The position numbers were made by a program, and so were the translations under genes. This document shows positions 12,131 through 24,000 of a stretch of DNA of 64,000 nucleotides, piece after piece; within the stretch, counting starts at the first letter, position 1; the number at the start of each line of letters is the position of its first letter. Under the pieces are notes generated by a model. It searched no databases, was not told the DNA's origin, and saw nothing but the letters and a program-made list of their open reading frames with translations. The stretch lies in the NCBI GenBank assembly GCA_004297005.1, contig SCVA01000057.1, forward strand, positions 90,005 through 154,004, given 5' to 3'. The DNA comes from Nevskiaceae bacterium. GTDB lineage: Bacteria > Pseudomonadota > Gammaproteobacteria > Nevskiales > Nevskiaceae.

Positions 12131-12392
12131 TTGTGGTTCGCGCGTTCGCGCTCTTTTTTCGGTGCAGGGTTTGGGAGCTTTATTTCGCCTCTTGGCGACT
12201 CACTTTTCTTTGCTTGTGCAAAGAAAAGTAAGCAAAAGAAAGCACACCCCTGCGTAGCGCCCCCTTTGGGGGTAAACCTGCGATGCTCGGTCTCCGGGGG
12301 ACGCCGGCGAACTCGGCGCCCTATAGGCGCCTCAAACAAGCGCCGGCTTCCATACCCCCGGAGACCTCCGCTTCTCGGCGCCACGAAGGGGA
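12131..12392. repeat. Left arm of 260-bp imperfect inverted repeat
   Basis: This arm aligns, with few mismatches and essentially no long gaps, to the reverse complement of 12529-12790. It contains a nested perfect palindrome, ACTTTTCTTTGC-ttgt-GCAAAGAAAAGT (12202-12229), then AAGCAAAAGAAAGCACACCCC, and a distal GGCGCCCTATAGGCGCC block. Frames across it give Arg/Pro-rich peptides without recognisable domains, so I regard it as non-coding. Confidence 0.85.
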
Positions 12393-12528
12393 CCGGACCA
12401 TCTACAGCACGGCGGTCTTCGCCCGCCGTAACGTCAACGGCAGGCGCTTGCTGCGCTCGCGCGATGTCGGCGTAGCCGACGAGCCTGAGTGCGGTTGATG
12501 TGGCTTTTGATGTAGCTGTTGACTTGCC

Positions 12529-12790
12529 CTCCCCTTCGTAAGCGCCGAGAAGCGCAGTGGTCGGGGGGTATGGAAGCGCCCGCATGTTTGAGGCGCCTAT
12601 AGGGCGCCGAGTTCGGGCGCGTCCCCCCGGCCGCGAGCATCGCAGGGTACCCCCGAAGGGGGCGCTACGCAGGGGTGTGCTTTCTTTTGCTTACTTTTCT
12701 TTGCACAAGCAAAGAAAAGTAAGTCGCCAAGAGGCGAAAGAAAGACCTCACCCCCTGCGCAGCAAAAAGAGCGCGAATGCGCGAACCGCA
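12529..12790. repeat. Right arm of 260-bp imperfect inverted repeat
   Basis: It is the inverted copy of 12131-12392. The nested palindrome here is longer: TTACTTTTCTTTGC-acaa-GCAAAGAAAAGTAA (12691-12722), a 14-bp stem. The two arms are separated by 136 bp (12393-12528) in which I see no gene. The organisation looks like two copies of a dispersed chromosomal repeat inserted head to head rather than an insertion sequence, because no transposase is present. Confidence 0.85.
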
Positions 12791-12822
12791 ACCCAGCAGC
12801 ATCAAAGCGAAGCCGCCCAAAC

Positions 12823-12844
12823 AAAAGGCCCGCCGAAGCGGGCC
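12823..12844 (-). terminator. Intrinsic terminator of rraA
   Basis: On the minus strand the stem GGCCCGC-TTCG-GCGGGCC (12827-12844) has a stable UUCG-type loop and is followed by TTTTGTTT. It begins 24 bp beyond the rraA stop. Confidence 0.9.
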
Positions 12845-12867
12845 ATTCGGTCCTGCCGGATACCAGC

Positions 12868-13353
12868 CTACTTCTTGTGAATCGCGGAATCCGAAACCAC
12901 GATCCCGTCTAGGTCGGCATACAGCCAAGCGCCCGGTTTGAAGGTAACCCCGGCGAACGTCACCACCTTGTCGACATGCCCGGAGTGCAGACCCTTCTCG
13001 CTCTTGCGCGGATGGGTGCCCAAGGCCTTGAGGCCGAAATCCTGCTCGGCGATCTCGGCGGCGTCGCGGATGTAGCCAAACACCACGATGCCAGCCCACT
13101 TGTTCTTCACCGCCAACTCGCCCAGCAGGCCACCCACCAGCGCGCAGCGGGTGGAGCCGCCGCCATCCACCACCAGCACACGACCCTCGCCGGGAGTTTC
13201 CAGGGTGGAACGCACCAAGGCGTTGTCCTCGAAGACCTTCAGGGTCTTGATCGGGCCGTGAAAAGCCAGCCGGCCGCCGTAGTCGGCGAACAGCGGTTCG
13301 GCGACCTGGGCTTCGGGATGGGCGTCGGAAAGATCAGTGGTGGCGGTGCTCAT
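12868..13353 (-). CDS. rraA: RraA-family ribonuclease E activity regulator
   Basis: The 161-residue product matches RraA: a [22 protein letters not shown] nucleotide-like loop, then [12 protein letters not shown] and [11 protein letters not shown]. coli RraA trimers bind RNase E and inhibit it; related proteins are HMG/CHA aldolases, which need extra active-site residues. The annotation as a regulator rests on length and overall similarity. The ATG at 13351-13353 is chosen over an extension to 13506. Confidence 0.9.
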   Translation of the reverse strand: MSTATTDLSDAHPEAQVAEPLFADYGGRLAFHGPIKTLKVFEDNALVRSTLETPGEGRVLVVDGGGSTRCALVGGLLGELAVKNKWAGIVVFGYIRDAAEIAEQDFGLKALGTHPRKSEKGLHSGHVDKVVTFAGVTFKPGAWLYADLDGIVVSDSAIHKK

Positions 13354-13504
13354 GGCGAGGTCAACGAATCGGCGAATATGGACTTGCAAGGGTATCCCTT
13401 CCCTGTCGCCCTGAGAATCGCCGCCCGCAACTTCGCCGCGAGCCCGGGGTCCGAGCAGGCAAGGGCACCGCCCAGCTTCACTCCCATGATTGAACGGAGC
13501 CACC

Positions 13505-13930
13505 ATGAGAACCGCCTACGTCAAGCTCGCTCCCAAACTGGCACTGGCCGCGATGCTCGCCGCCTGCAGCACCACCGCCTCGCGCATCAGCGAGCGGCAG
13601 GGAGTTTTCGACGGCTACCCCGCCGAGGTGCGGGAGAAAATCCGGGCCGGACAGGTGGCCATCGGGTTCAGCCCCGAACAGGCCCGCATGGCCCTGGGTG
13701 AGCCCAGCCGGATCTACAGCCGGCAGACCGAACAGGGAGAAGCGGAAATCTGGTCCTACCAGGACCGCGGCCCGGCGCTCAACTTCGGCCTAGGCAGCTA
13801 CAGCGGCGGCGGCGGCACCAGCGTCGGCGCAGGTATCGGCATCGGCACCGGCGCCGATGCCCTGGAGAAACTGCGACTGGTATTCGAGGCCGGCAAGCTG
13901 ACCTCGATCGAAACCACCCGCCCCCGATAA
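13505..13930 (+). CDS. Small lipoprotein of unknown function
   Basis: The 141-residue product has a signal peptide ending in the lipobox LAAC, with Cys21 as the lipidated residue. The mature part contains [20 protein letters not shown] followed by EAEIWSYQ, the pattern seen in SmpA/OmlA/BamE-like small outer-membrane lipoproteins. A Gly/Ser-rich stretch (about residues 97-118) follows. A GGAG site precedes the ATG at 13505. It is divergent from rraA. A role in outer-membrane assembly or peptidoglycan is possible but not shown. Confidence 0.75.
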   Translation: MRTAYVKLAPKLALAAMLAACSTTASRISERQGVFDGYPAEVREKIRAGQVAIGFSPEQARMALGEPSRIYSRQTEQGEAEIWSYQDRGPALNFGLGSYSGGGGTSVGAGIGIGTGADALEKLRLVFEAGKLTSIETTRPR

Positions 13931-13940
13931 GCCGGCGCGA

Positions 13941-14441
13941 TCAGCGGCGGGCGAACCAGGGCGTCAGCAAGGCCCAGGCGATCAGCGCAACGAACACCAC
14001 CAGGGTCCAAAACGGCAGGCTCTGGCCCAGGAAGGTCCAGTCGATCTTGGCGCAGTTGCCGTCGCCCTTGAGGATGGTGGTGACCACCTCCTGTAGAGGC
14101 ATCATGTCCATCAGATAGCTCAGCGTCGGCCCGCAGGCCGGGCGCTGGTCCTCCGGCAAGCCCTGCAGCCAGACGTGCCGCCAGGCGATACCGGCACCGA
14201 TGGCGCTGGCCAGCGCCGCCAGACCGCTGTAGACCCAGCGCCCCCAGGCCTTGGGGCCGTGCAGCGCGGCAACCAGGAACACCAGCCCGGCCGAGAGCAT
14301 GGCGACGCGCTGGAAGATGCACATCGGGCAGGGTTCCAGTCCCAGGAACTTCTGGAAGAAGAAGATCGCCATCAGCAAGCCGCTGGCGCAGCCGGCAAAG
14401 CCGAGGAAACTGAGACCGCGGTAGCTGAGCAAGGCCTTCAT
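13941..14441 (-). CDS. dsbB: Disulfide bond formation protein B
   Basis: DsbB reoxidises the periplasmic oxidase DsbA and passes electrons to quinones. The 166-residue protein has four membrane helices. The first periplasmic loop has the CxxC motif (Cys38, Cys41 in LEPCPMC) and the second has Cys103 and Cys130, matching the four essential cysteines of the family. No dsbA is present in the window. It is co-directional with the downstream end of the class I fumarase gene, 33 bp away. Confidence 0.95.
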   Translation of the reverse strand: MKALLSYRGLSFLGFAGCASGLLMAIFFFQKFLGLEPCPMCIFQRVAMLSAGLVFLVAALHGPKAWGRWVYSGLAALASAIGAGIAWRHVWLQGLPEDQRPACGPTLSYLMDMMPLQEVVTTILKGDGNCAKIDWTFLGQSLPFWTLVVFVALIAWALLTPWFARR

Positions 14442-14474
14442 GGCGTCTCTGGTTGGCGTACTGGAAAAAATGGA

Positions 14475-16007
14475 TCAGGCCGAAACCACGGGGATGCCCG
14501 CGAGCTTGCCCTGCCAGAGCTTGGGCCCGGTCTCGTGCACGGAAGTTCCCTGCGCGTCGACCGCCACCGTCACCGGCATATCGACCACCTCGAACTCGTA
14601 GATGGCCTCCATGCCGATGTCCTCGAAGCCCAGCACCTTGGCCGACTTGATCGCCTTCGACACCAGATAGGCCGCGCCACCCACCGCCATCAGGTAGGCG
14701 CTCTTGTGCTTCTTGATCGCTTCGATGGCCACCGGGCCGCGCTCGGCCTTGCCGATCATGGCGATCAGACCGGTCTTCGCCAGCATCATCTCGGTGAACT
14801 TGTCCATGCGCGTGGCGGTGGTCGGGCCAGCCGGCCCCACCGCCTCGTCGCGCACCGGATCGACCGGGCCGACGTAGTAGATGACGCGGTTAGTGAAGTC
14901 CACCGGCAGCTTCTCGCCCTTGGCGAGCATGTCCTGGATGCGCTTGTGGGCGGCATCGCGGCCGGTGAGCATCTTGCCGTTCAGCAGCAGAGTCTGGCCC
15001 GGCTTCCAGCTCGCCACTTCTGCCGGCGTCAGGGTGTCGAGATTCACGCGGGTGGAGGTCTTGGTGTCGGCCGCCCAGGTCACCTGCGGCCAGTCTTCCA
15101 GCTTGGGCGCTTCCAGCTTGGCCGGGCCGCTGCCGTCCAGCTCGAAGTGCACATGCCGGGTGGCGGCGCAGTTGGGGATCATCGCCACCGGCAGGCTGGC
15201 GGCGTGGGTCGGGTAGTCGATGATTTTCACATCGAGCACGGTGGTGAGACCGCCCAGACCCTGGGCACCGATGCCCAGCGCGTTGACCTTCTCCAGCAGC
15301 TCCAGGCGCAGTTCCTCAACCTTGGTGAGGGTCTCGCCGCGCGCCTTCTTGGCCTTGACCAGATGGATGTCCACCGGCGCCATGATCGCCTCCTTGGCCA
15401 TCACCGCCGCCTTTTCCGGCGTGCCGCCGATGCCGAGGCCCAGGATGCCCGGCGGGCACCAGCCGGCGCCCATGGTCGGCACAGTCTTCAGCACCCAGTC
15501 GACGATGGAATCGCTGGGGTTGAGGCAGACCAGCTTGGACTTGTTCTCGCTGCCGCCGCCCTTGGCAGCACAGGTGACCTCGACGTGATCGCCCGGGACG
15601 ATCTCGTAGTGGATCACCGCCGGGGTGTTGTCCTTGGTGTTGGTGCGCTTGCCAGCCGGGTCGGCCAGCACCGAGGCGCGCAGCTTGTTCTCGGGGTTGA
15701 GGTAGGCGCGGCGCACGCCCTCGTTGACCATGTCCTGCACCGACAGCGTGGCGTCCCAGCGCACGTTCATGCCGACCTTGAGGAAGACCACGCAGATGCC
15801 GGTGTCCTGGCAGATCGGCCGCTTGCCCTCGGCACACATGCGCGAGTTGGTCAGAATCTGGGCGATGGCGTCCTTCGCCGCTGGCGACTCCTCGCGGTCA
15901 TAGGCCTCGCCCAGCGCCTGGATGTAGTCCAGCGGGTGGTAGTAGCTGATGTACTGGAAGGCGTCGGCGATGGACTGGATGAAATCGTCCTGGCGGATAG
16001 TGCTCAT
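14475..16007 (-). CDS. fumA: Class I (iron-sulfur) fumarate hydratase
   Basis: The enzyme hydrates fumarate to malate with a [4Fe-4S] cluster. The 510-residue product matches the FumA/FumB family throughout: NSRMCAEGKRPICQDTGICVVF, MIPNCAATRHVHFEL and VGPAGPTTATRMDKF, followed by the C-terminal beta domain. Conserved cysteines in the first two segments are candidate cluster ligands. The start is the ATG at 16005-16007. Such enzymes are sensitive to superoxide and to iron shortage, and a cluster-free fumarase (fumC) lies 1.7 kb away. Confidence 0.96.
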   Translation of the reverse strand: MSTIRQDDFIQSIADAFQYISYYHPLDYIQALGEAYDREESPAAKDAIAQILTNSRMCAEGKRPICQDTGICVVFLKVGMNVRWDATLSVQDMVNEGVRRAYLNPENKLRASVLADPAGKRTNTKDNTPAVIHYEIVPGDHVEVTCAAKGGGSENKSKLVCLNPSDSIVDWVLKTVPTMGAGWCPPGILGLGIGGTPEKAAVMAKEAIMAPVDIHLVKAKKARGETLTKVEELRLELLEKVNALGIGAQGLGGLTTVLDVKIIDYPTHAASLPVAMIPNCAATRHVHFELDGSGPAKLEAPKLEDWPQVTWAADTKTSTRVNLDTLTPAEVASWKPGQTLLLNGKMLTGRDAAHKRIQDMLAKGEKLPVDFTNRVIYYVGPVDPVRDEAVGPAGPTTATRMDKFTEMMLAKTGLIAMIGKAERGPVAIEAIKKHKSAYLMAVGGAAYLVSKAIKSAKVLGFEDIGMEAIYEFEVVDMPVTVAVDAQGTSVHETGPKLWQGKLAGIPVVSA

Positions 16008-16109
16008 GGCTGGGAGTCTGGCGGTTGGTTTTCGGCAGGCGCGCATCCTACCAGCGTGCGGGCGGCGGCTGGGCCTCCTGCGCGCGCGGGCTCACCGCAC
16101 TCCACTGCC

Positions 16110-16203
16110 GTGAGGGCGGGCCGCGGCGCGGCCCTGTGAGGGCGCCGACCTCGCTGCGCTGGTCGGCTGTGAGGGCACTCGCGCTGCGCGCTCGCTGTGA
16201 GGG
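16110..16203. repeat. Four degenerate GTGAGGG units separated by GC-rich palindromes
   Basis: GTGAGGG occurs at 16110, 16136, 16169 and 16197 (spacings 26, 33 and 28 bp). Between copies are short palindromic GC-rich sequences such as GGGCCGCGGCGCGGCCC and CGACC-tcgctgcgct-GGTCG. The array lies between fumA (minus) and the upstream AAA+ gene (minus), in a 235-bp gap without a gene. Confidence 0.7.
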
Positions 16204-16242
16204 AAAAGCCAAGGCGGCGGTTTATCCGGGCCCACCCACACC

Positions 16243-17568
16243 TCAGTTGGAAGCGTACACCGCGTGGCCGTGGTGATCCGCCGGCTCCCAGAGCGCGATG
16301 CCGTTGCGGATGTCGTCCAGCTCCAGCAGACCGCGCGAGTCCTCGCGCATGGCGGAATCGACGAAGGCCGCCTCCAGCACGCGGGTCAGGGCGCGGACGT
16401 TGCCGTGCCAGCGGCAATCGCGGATCGCCTGCCAGGCCGGTTCCGACAAACCCTCCGGCACCCGCCAGCTGGTGCAGCGCGAACCCAGCTTGGCGAGATT
16501 GGCGGCAACCACGGCGATCATGTCCTCCTCGCGCCGGTGCAGTTCCGGCACCGAGATGGTGGCGGCGCCCAGGCGGGTGAACTCGTCGATGTTCACTGAG
16601 TTGCGCAGGTGCTCCCAACTACGGTTGGTGGCGAACAGCAGGGCGCAGTCCAGCGACTGCTTGGCGGAGGCGCCGAAGGGCAGGTACTGACCGTTGTCCA
16701 GCGCCTCCATCAGGGTTTCCATCACCGCACCGGTGACGCCATGCGCCTCGTCGAGGAAGCAGACGCCGTCGCGGGCATGCGAGAAGGCGCCGGTACGACC
16801 GCCAGCGCCGGGGAAGGCGCCGGACACATGGCCGCAGAGCAGGGACTTGATCGCCGCCTTGTCGCCGGTGTTCTCCGCCGCCAGGTTCACCGAGACAAAA
16901 CGGCCCTTGTTGCGCACCAGGAAGTAGTAGAAGGCCAGCGAGGTCTTGCCGCTACCGGGGCCGCCGAGCAGGTAGGCGCGGCTGACGCCGTTCTTGGCGA
17001 AGGCGCGGATGCGCGCCACCACCGCATGCAGCTCCGGACTGAAGATGTAGAAGCTCTTGTAGCCGGGGTTATCGATCTCGGTGGAGATCGGCATGCGGAT
17101 CAGGTTGTCCTCGACCACCGGGCTCAGTCGCCGCGGCAACTGCGCCAGGGCGTCGGAGACATCCCGCGCCACCATCAGATGCACACCGGCCAGCCGACCA
17201 GCGGAACTGCGCCGTTCCAGCCAACGTCCCAGCGCACCGAACTGCCGGCCGTTAATGACGATCACCAGGCTGTTGTGGCGACCGCCGGAACGCGCCGCCA
17301 GCACCTTGTCGGCGATGCCATCGAGCTGCTCGGGGTCGAGGAACAGACTGACCACGAACTCGGAAGAGGCCGGGATCAGCGGCGTGCCCTCGCGCTGCGG
17401 CTCCGGCGGCGCGGCCAGCTCGTAGCGGGTGCCCGGCGGCAGCAGCGATTCCAGGCCCGGCGCCAAGTGCGGATCGTGGCGGCCGGCCTCGGCGGCATAG
17501 ACGGTCAGATAGGCCGGCGGCAGGGAAACGGCAACGGGTTCGGACTTGCGAGCGGAGCTGCGGAACAT
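16243..17568 (-). CDS. Orphan AAA+ ATPase resembling sigma54 activators, with altered GAFTGA loop
   Basis: The 441-residue protein has an unrecognised N-terminal region (about 1-170) and a central AAA+ domain. The domain has Walker A GGPGSGKT (202-209), GAFPGA (250-255) at the position of the sigma54-contacting GAFTGA loop, Walker B FLDEAH (271-276), and a NVRALTRVLEAAF segment like the sensor II helix of enhancer-binding proteins. After the domain only about 40 residues remain, and I see no Fis-type helix-turn-helix. A very strong AGGAGG site precedes the ATG at 17566-17568. It sits between the two fumarase genes. Whether it acts on sigma54 or as another AAA+ remodeller cannot be decided. 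Confidence 0.7.
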   Translation of the reverse strand: MFRSSARKSEPVAVSLPPAYLTVYAAEAGRHDPHLAPGLESLLPPGTRYELAAPPEPQREGTPLIPASSEFVVSLFLDPEQLDGIADKVLAARSGGRHNSLVIVINGRQFGALGRWLERRSSAGRLAGVHLMVARDVSDALAQLPRRLSPVVEDNLIRMPISTEIDNPGYKSFYIFSPELHAVVARIRAFAKNGVSRAYLLGGPGSGKTSLAFYYFLVRNKGRFVSVNLAAENTGDKAAIKSLLCGHVSGAFPGAGGRTGAFSHARDGVCFLDEAHGVTGAVMETLMEALDNGQYLPFGASAKQSLDCALLFATNRSWEHLRNSVNIDEFTRLGAATISVPELHRREEDMIAVVAANLAKLGSRCTSWRVPEGLSEPAWQAIRDCRWHGNVRALTRVLEAAFVDSAMREDSRGLLELDDIRNGIALWEPADHHGHAVYASN

Positions 17569-17674
17569 GGAGAGCCTCCTGGCGTGTTCTTCTGTATTCA
17601 AGCCTATTCGCAAACGGGGTGCCGCCGACGGCCTGCCGATGGAATCAGCCGCCATTCCGACCAATGGTCGTGGC

Positions 17675-19078
<1,404 letters not shown>

Positions 19079-19101
19079 GGCAATTGCACCTCGTCGCGTA
19101 A

Positions 19102-21002
<1,901 letters not shown>

Positions 21003-21025
21003 GCGCCGCGCTCGGCGCCAACGCG

Positions 21026-21625
21026 CTACAGCAGCTGGCGGCCCGCGAAAGCGTGGCTGAGCGTGCCGCCATCGACGTATTCCAGCTCGCCGCCCATGGG
21101 CACGCCGTGGGCGATGCGCGTCACCTTCACGTTGCGCGCGCGCGCCAGCTCGGCGATGTAGTGGGCAGTGGCCTCGCCCTCGACGGTGGGATTGGTGGCG
21201 ATGATCAGCTCCTGCACCGTCCCGTCGCCCAGTTGCTCGGCCAACAGATCCAGGCCCAGGGCCTCAGGGCCGACGCCGTCCAGGGGCGACAGCCGCCCCA
21301 TCAGCACGAAGTAGCGGCCGCGGTAGGGCGTGCTGTTCTCGATGGCGATGAGATCGGCCGGGTTCTCCACCACGCAGAGCTGGCCGGCCTTGGCGCGCGA
21401 GGCGCTGCAGAAACCACAGTGCGCCGGCTCGCAGAACATCCGCGTGCGCGGGCAGCGCTCGATGCCGCTCAGCGCCTCGCCGATCGCCCGCGCCAGAAAC
21501 TCCGCGCCCTCGCGGTCGCGCTGCAACAAATGCAGGGCCATGCGCTGAGCCGACTTCGGGCCGACGCCCGGCAGGCGGCGCAGCGCCTCGATCAGCCGGC
21601 CGAGGCGCGGCGAGTAGGAGGTCAT
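21026..21625 (-). CDS. recR: Recombination mediator RecR
   Basis: RecR acts with RecF and RecO to load RecA on gapped DNA. The 199-residue protein has the N-terminal helix-hairpin-helix [16 protein letters not shown], a zinc-finger cysteine set ([16 protein letters not shown]) and a Toprim domain ending in [19 protein letters not shown]. It is the last gene of the conserved dnaX-ybaB-recR cluster. Confidence 0.97.
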   Translation of the reverse strand: MTSYSPRLGRLIEALRRLPGVGPKSAQRMALHLLQRDREGAEFLARAIGEALSGIERCPRTRMFCEPAHCGFCSASRAKAGQLCVVENPADLIAIENSTPYRGRYFVLMGRLSPLDGVGPEALGLDLLAEQLGDGTVQELIIATNPTVEGEATAHYIAELARARNVKVTRIAHGVPMGGELEYVDGGTLSHAFAGRQLL

Positions 21626-21748
21626 GCGACAGCCTCTAGCAATCCCCGCGCCGGCATCCCTGCCGCGAGTGCGCGCCCAGATTCACCCCCGGCCGCGACA
21701 TCCCTGTCGCGGCGTTCGCCGGAGTCGATTGCCATGCCAGGCAATCGC

Positions 21749-22069
21749 CTAAAACCCTGCGAACCCAGGCGGCATGGGCATGCCGGCGGTGACCGCCGAC
21801 ATCTTCGCCTGGGTCGCCGCTTCCAGCTTTTGGGCGGCGTCGTTGATGGCGGCGGCGATCAGGTCTTCGAGGAATTCCTTGTCCTCGGTCAGGGCCTCGG
21901 CGTTGATCTCGACCTTCTTCGCCTGGTGCTTGCCGGTGAGCGTGACCTTGACCATGCCGGCGCCGGCTTCGCCGGTGATCTCCAGTCGGGCGATCTCGTC
22001 CTGCGCGCGCTTGACGTTTTCCTGCATCTTCTGGGCTTGGGCCAGAATCTGGGCCATGGGGCCTTTCAT
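21749..22069 (-). CDS. ybaB: YbaB/EbfC family nucleoid-associated protein
   Basis: The 106-residue protein starts MKGPMAQILAQAQKMQENVKRAQDEIA and continues with the KVTLTGKHQAKKVEIN strand pair, the standard YbaB sequence. Family members form dimers that bind DNA and influence nucleoid structure and gene expression. An AGGAG site precedes the ATG. It lies 51 bp downstream of dnaX and upstream of recR. Confidence 0.96.
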   Translation of the reverse strand: MKGPMAQILAQAQKMQENVKRAQDEIARLEITGEAGAGMVKVTLTGKHQAKKVEINAEALTEDKEFLEDLIAAAINDAAQKLEAATQAKMSAVTAGMPMPPGFAGF

Positions 22070-22120
22070 GTCGTTACTCCTGGGGCTAATTGGCGGACCG
22101 CTCAGCGGGTCCGCAGGGGT

Positions 22121-23821
22121 TCAAAGGGGGCGAATGCTACCCGGACGCAGCAGGGCGCCGAACTGCTCGCGGAAGGCGCGTATCGCCGGGTCCTGCTCGA
22201 TGCTGGCCTCGGCCGCCTTCTGGCGGGCGTCGATCTGAGCCAGCGCCTGCGCCACCGGGGTGTCGAGACTGCCGATGCCGAGGTCGATGGCGAGCTGGAG
22301 ATTTTGACCAAATTGCGCCGCCAGCGCCTTCTGCAAGGCCAGGCGCCGTTCCTCGGTGAGCAAGTGCTTCACCTTGGAGTCCAGCGTCAGCCGCAGCGAC
22401 TCGCCCTCGTGGGCGGTCCAGGCGCAGTTCAGCGCCAACTGCTTGACCATCGCATCCAGGTGCAGGGCTGCGATGCGCGTGCTCCAGCTGGCGTCGGCGG
22501 CGAGCGGCTCCGGCACGGCCACCGGCGGCTCTGCCACCGGAGCCACCACCGCCGGCACGCTGAGTTTGGGCTTGGCCGGTGCCGCCGGTTCCTGCGCGCG
22601 GGCCTGGGGCGCGGGCTGCGTCTGGCTGGCGACCGGGGCGCGCGGCGCGCCGGCGGCGGGCGTGCTGGCCGGACGCGCGGCGGGGCCGCCAGCCACCGAA
22701 GTCTCGCCCCGACGCGGGCCCTGCCCCTCGGGGCCGGGCGCCTCCGGCCGGAACGCCAGCATGCGCAGCAGGGTCATCTCGAAGCCGATGCGCGGGTCCG
22801 GCGCCCAACCGAGATCACGACGGCCGAGCACGGCGATCTGGTAATGCAGTTGCAGGTCTTCCGCCGCGAACCGGCTCTTCAGCTCGATCAGGGCCGGGTC
22901 GTCGTCCTCGTTCTGCGCCTTGGGCAGGAGCTGCAACACCGCCAGCCGCTGCAACTGCGCGGCCAGCTCGCTGAGCAGGGCGGCGTAGTCCGGCGCCTGT
23001 TCTTCCAGCCGCTGGATGCCGCTCAGCAGGGCCTCGCGGTCATCGCCGGCAATCGCCGCCAGCAGCTCGAACAGGCTGCGCCGGCCGCTGGTGCCGAGCA
23101 TGGCCTCCACCGGCTCGCGTTGCAGGGTGCCGCCACCGGCGAAGGCGATGGCCTGGTCGGTGAGCGAGAGTGCGTCGCGCATGGAGCCGTCGGCGGAGCG
23201 GGCCAGCTCGGCCAGGGCGCCGGGCTCGAAGCCCTGCCCTTCCTCGGTCAGCACCTTGGCGATCTGCTCGCGGATCAGCGATTGCGGCAGGCGCTTGAGA
23301 TTGAACTGCAGGCAGCGCGACAGCACCGTCACCAAGAGCTTCTGCGGGTCGGTGGTGGCGAGGATGAACTTCACATGCTTCGGCGGCTCTTCCAGCGTCT
23401 TCAGCAGGGCGTTGAAGGCGGCCTTGCTGAGCATGTGGACTTCGTCGATCAGATAGACCTTGTAGCGGCCGCGCGCCGGCGCGTACTGGGCGTTCTCGAT
23501 CACCTGGCGCACATCATCGACACCGGTGTTGGAGGCGGCGTCGATTTCCAGCAGATCGACGAAACGGCCCTGATCGACCTCCTTGCAACTGCCGCACAGC
23601 CCGCAGGGCTGGCTGGTGACGCCGGTCTCGCAGTTGAGGCCCTTGGCGATGATCCGCGCCAGCGTGGTCTTGCCGACGCCCCGGGTGCCGGTGAGCAGAA
23701 TCGCCGGGTGCAGGCGGTCGTGGTCCAGCGCGTGACTCAGCGCCTTGACGACATGCGCCTGGCCCATCACGTCTTCGAAGCGGCGGGGACGGTATTTGCG
23801 GGCGAGGGCTAAGTAGCTCAT
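22121..23821 (-). CDS. dnaX: DNA polymerase III subunits gamma/tau
   Basis: DnaX is the motor and organiser of the clamp loader. The 566-residue product begins MSYLALARKYRPRRFEDVMGQ. It has Walker A GTRGVGKT (45-52), a four-Cys zinc module (CETG...CGLCGSC), Walker B LIDEVHMLS and sensor 1 ATTDPQKL. A Pro/Ala/Arg-rich linker (about 380-450) precedes the tau C-terminal domain. I see no A-rich slippery heptamer of the type that makes gamma in E. coli. The frame is open to 23998, but family similarity starts at the ATG at 23819-23821. Confidence 0.97.
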   Translation of the reverse strand: MSYLALARKYRPRRFEDVMGQAHVVKALSHALDHDRLHPAILLTGTRGVGKTTLARIIAKGLNCETGVTSQPCGLCGSCKEVDQGRFVDLLEIDAASNTGVDDVRQVIENAQYAPARGRYKVYLIDEVHMLSKAAFNALLKTLEEPPKHVKFILATTDPQKLLVTVLSRCLQFNLKRLPQSLIREQIAKVLTEEGQGFEPGALAELARSADGSMRDALSLTDQAIAFAGGGTLQREPVEAMLGTSGRRSLFELLAAIAGDDREALLSGIQRLEEQAPDYAALLSELAAQLQRLAVLQLLPKAQNEDDDPALIELKSRFAAEDLQLHYQIAVLGRRDLGWAPDPRIGFEMTLLRMLAFRPEAPGPEGQGPRRGETSVAGGPAARPASTPAAGAPRAPVASQTQPAPQARAQEPAAPAKPKLSVPAVVAPVAEPPVAVPEPLAADASWSTRIAALHLDAMVKQLALNCAWTAHEGESLRLTLDSKVKHLLTEERRLALQKALAAQFGQNLQLAIDLGIGSLDTPVAQALAQIDARQKAAEASIEQDPAIRAFREQFGALLRPGSIRPL

Positions 23822-24000
23822 GGCGACGCGAGCAGCGTGGAGGGGCCCCACGCGGCGCGTGGGGATCGTAGCGTGGCGAGCCGTCGCCGGCATGCGACCA
23901 CGCGCAATGGCAACAAAGGGGAAGCAAGGCGTCTCATGCCCACAGTTTATAGCGGTAGGCGCGGCTAAGATGCGCGCTCGCCCGCCGCCGCCCAGCACAT

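Noticed and set aside
12283..12640. Short Arg/Pro-rich ORFs sharing NSAPYRRLK-type peptides in opposite directions
   Set aside because: They are translations of the inverted repeat arms; the similarity reflects DNA repeats and not proteins.
14175..16139. A 654-codon plus-strand frame opposite dsbB and the class I fumarase
   Set aside because: It covers two well-supported genes on the minus strand and shows only Arg/His/Gly-rich sequence with no domains.
21053..23812. A 919-codon plus-strand frame opposite recR-ybaB-dnaX
   Set aside because: It is antisense to three conserved genes and has no recognisable motif; long frames are common on the complementary strand at this GC content.
22121..23821. 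A dnaX programmed frameshift producing a gamma form
   Set aside because: I looked for A-rich slippery heptamers in the minus strand after the ATPase domain and found none.
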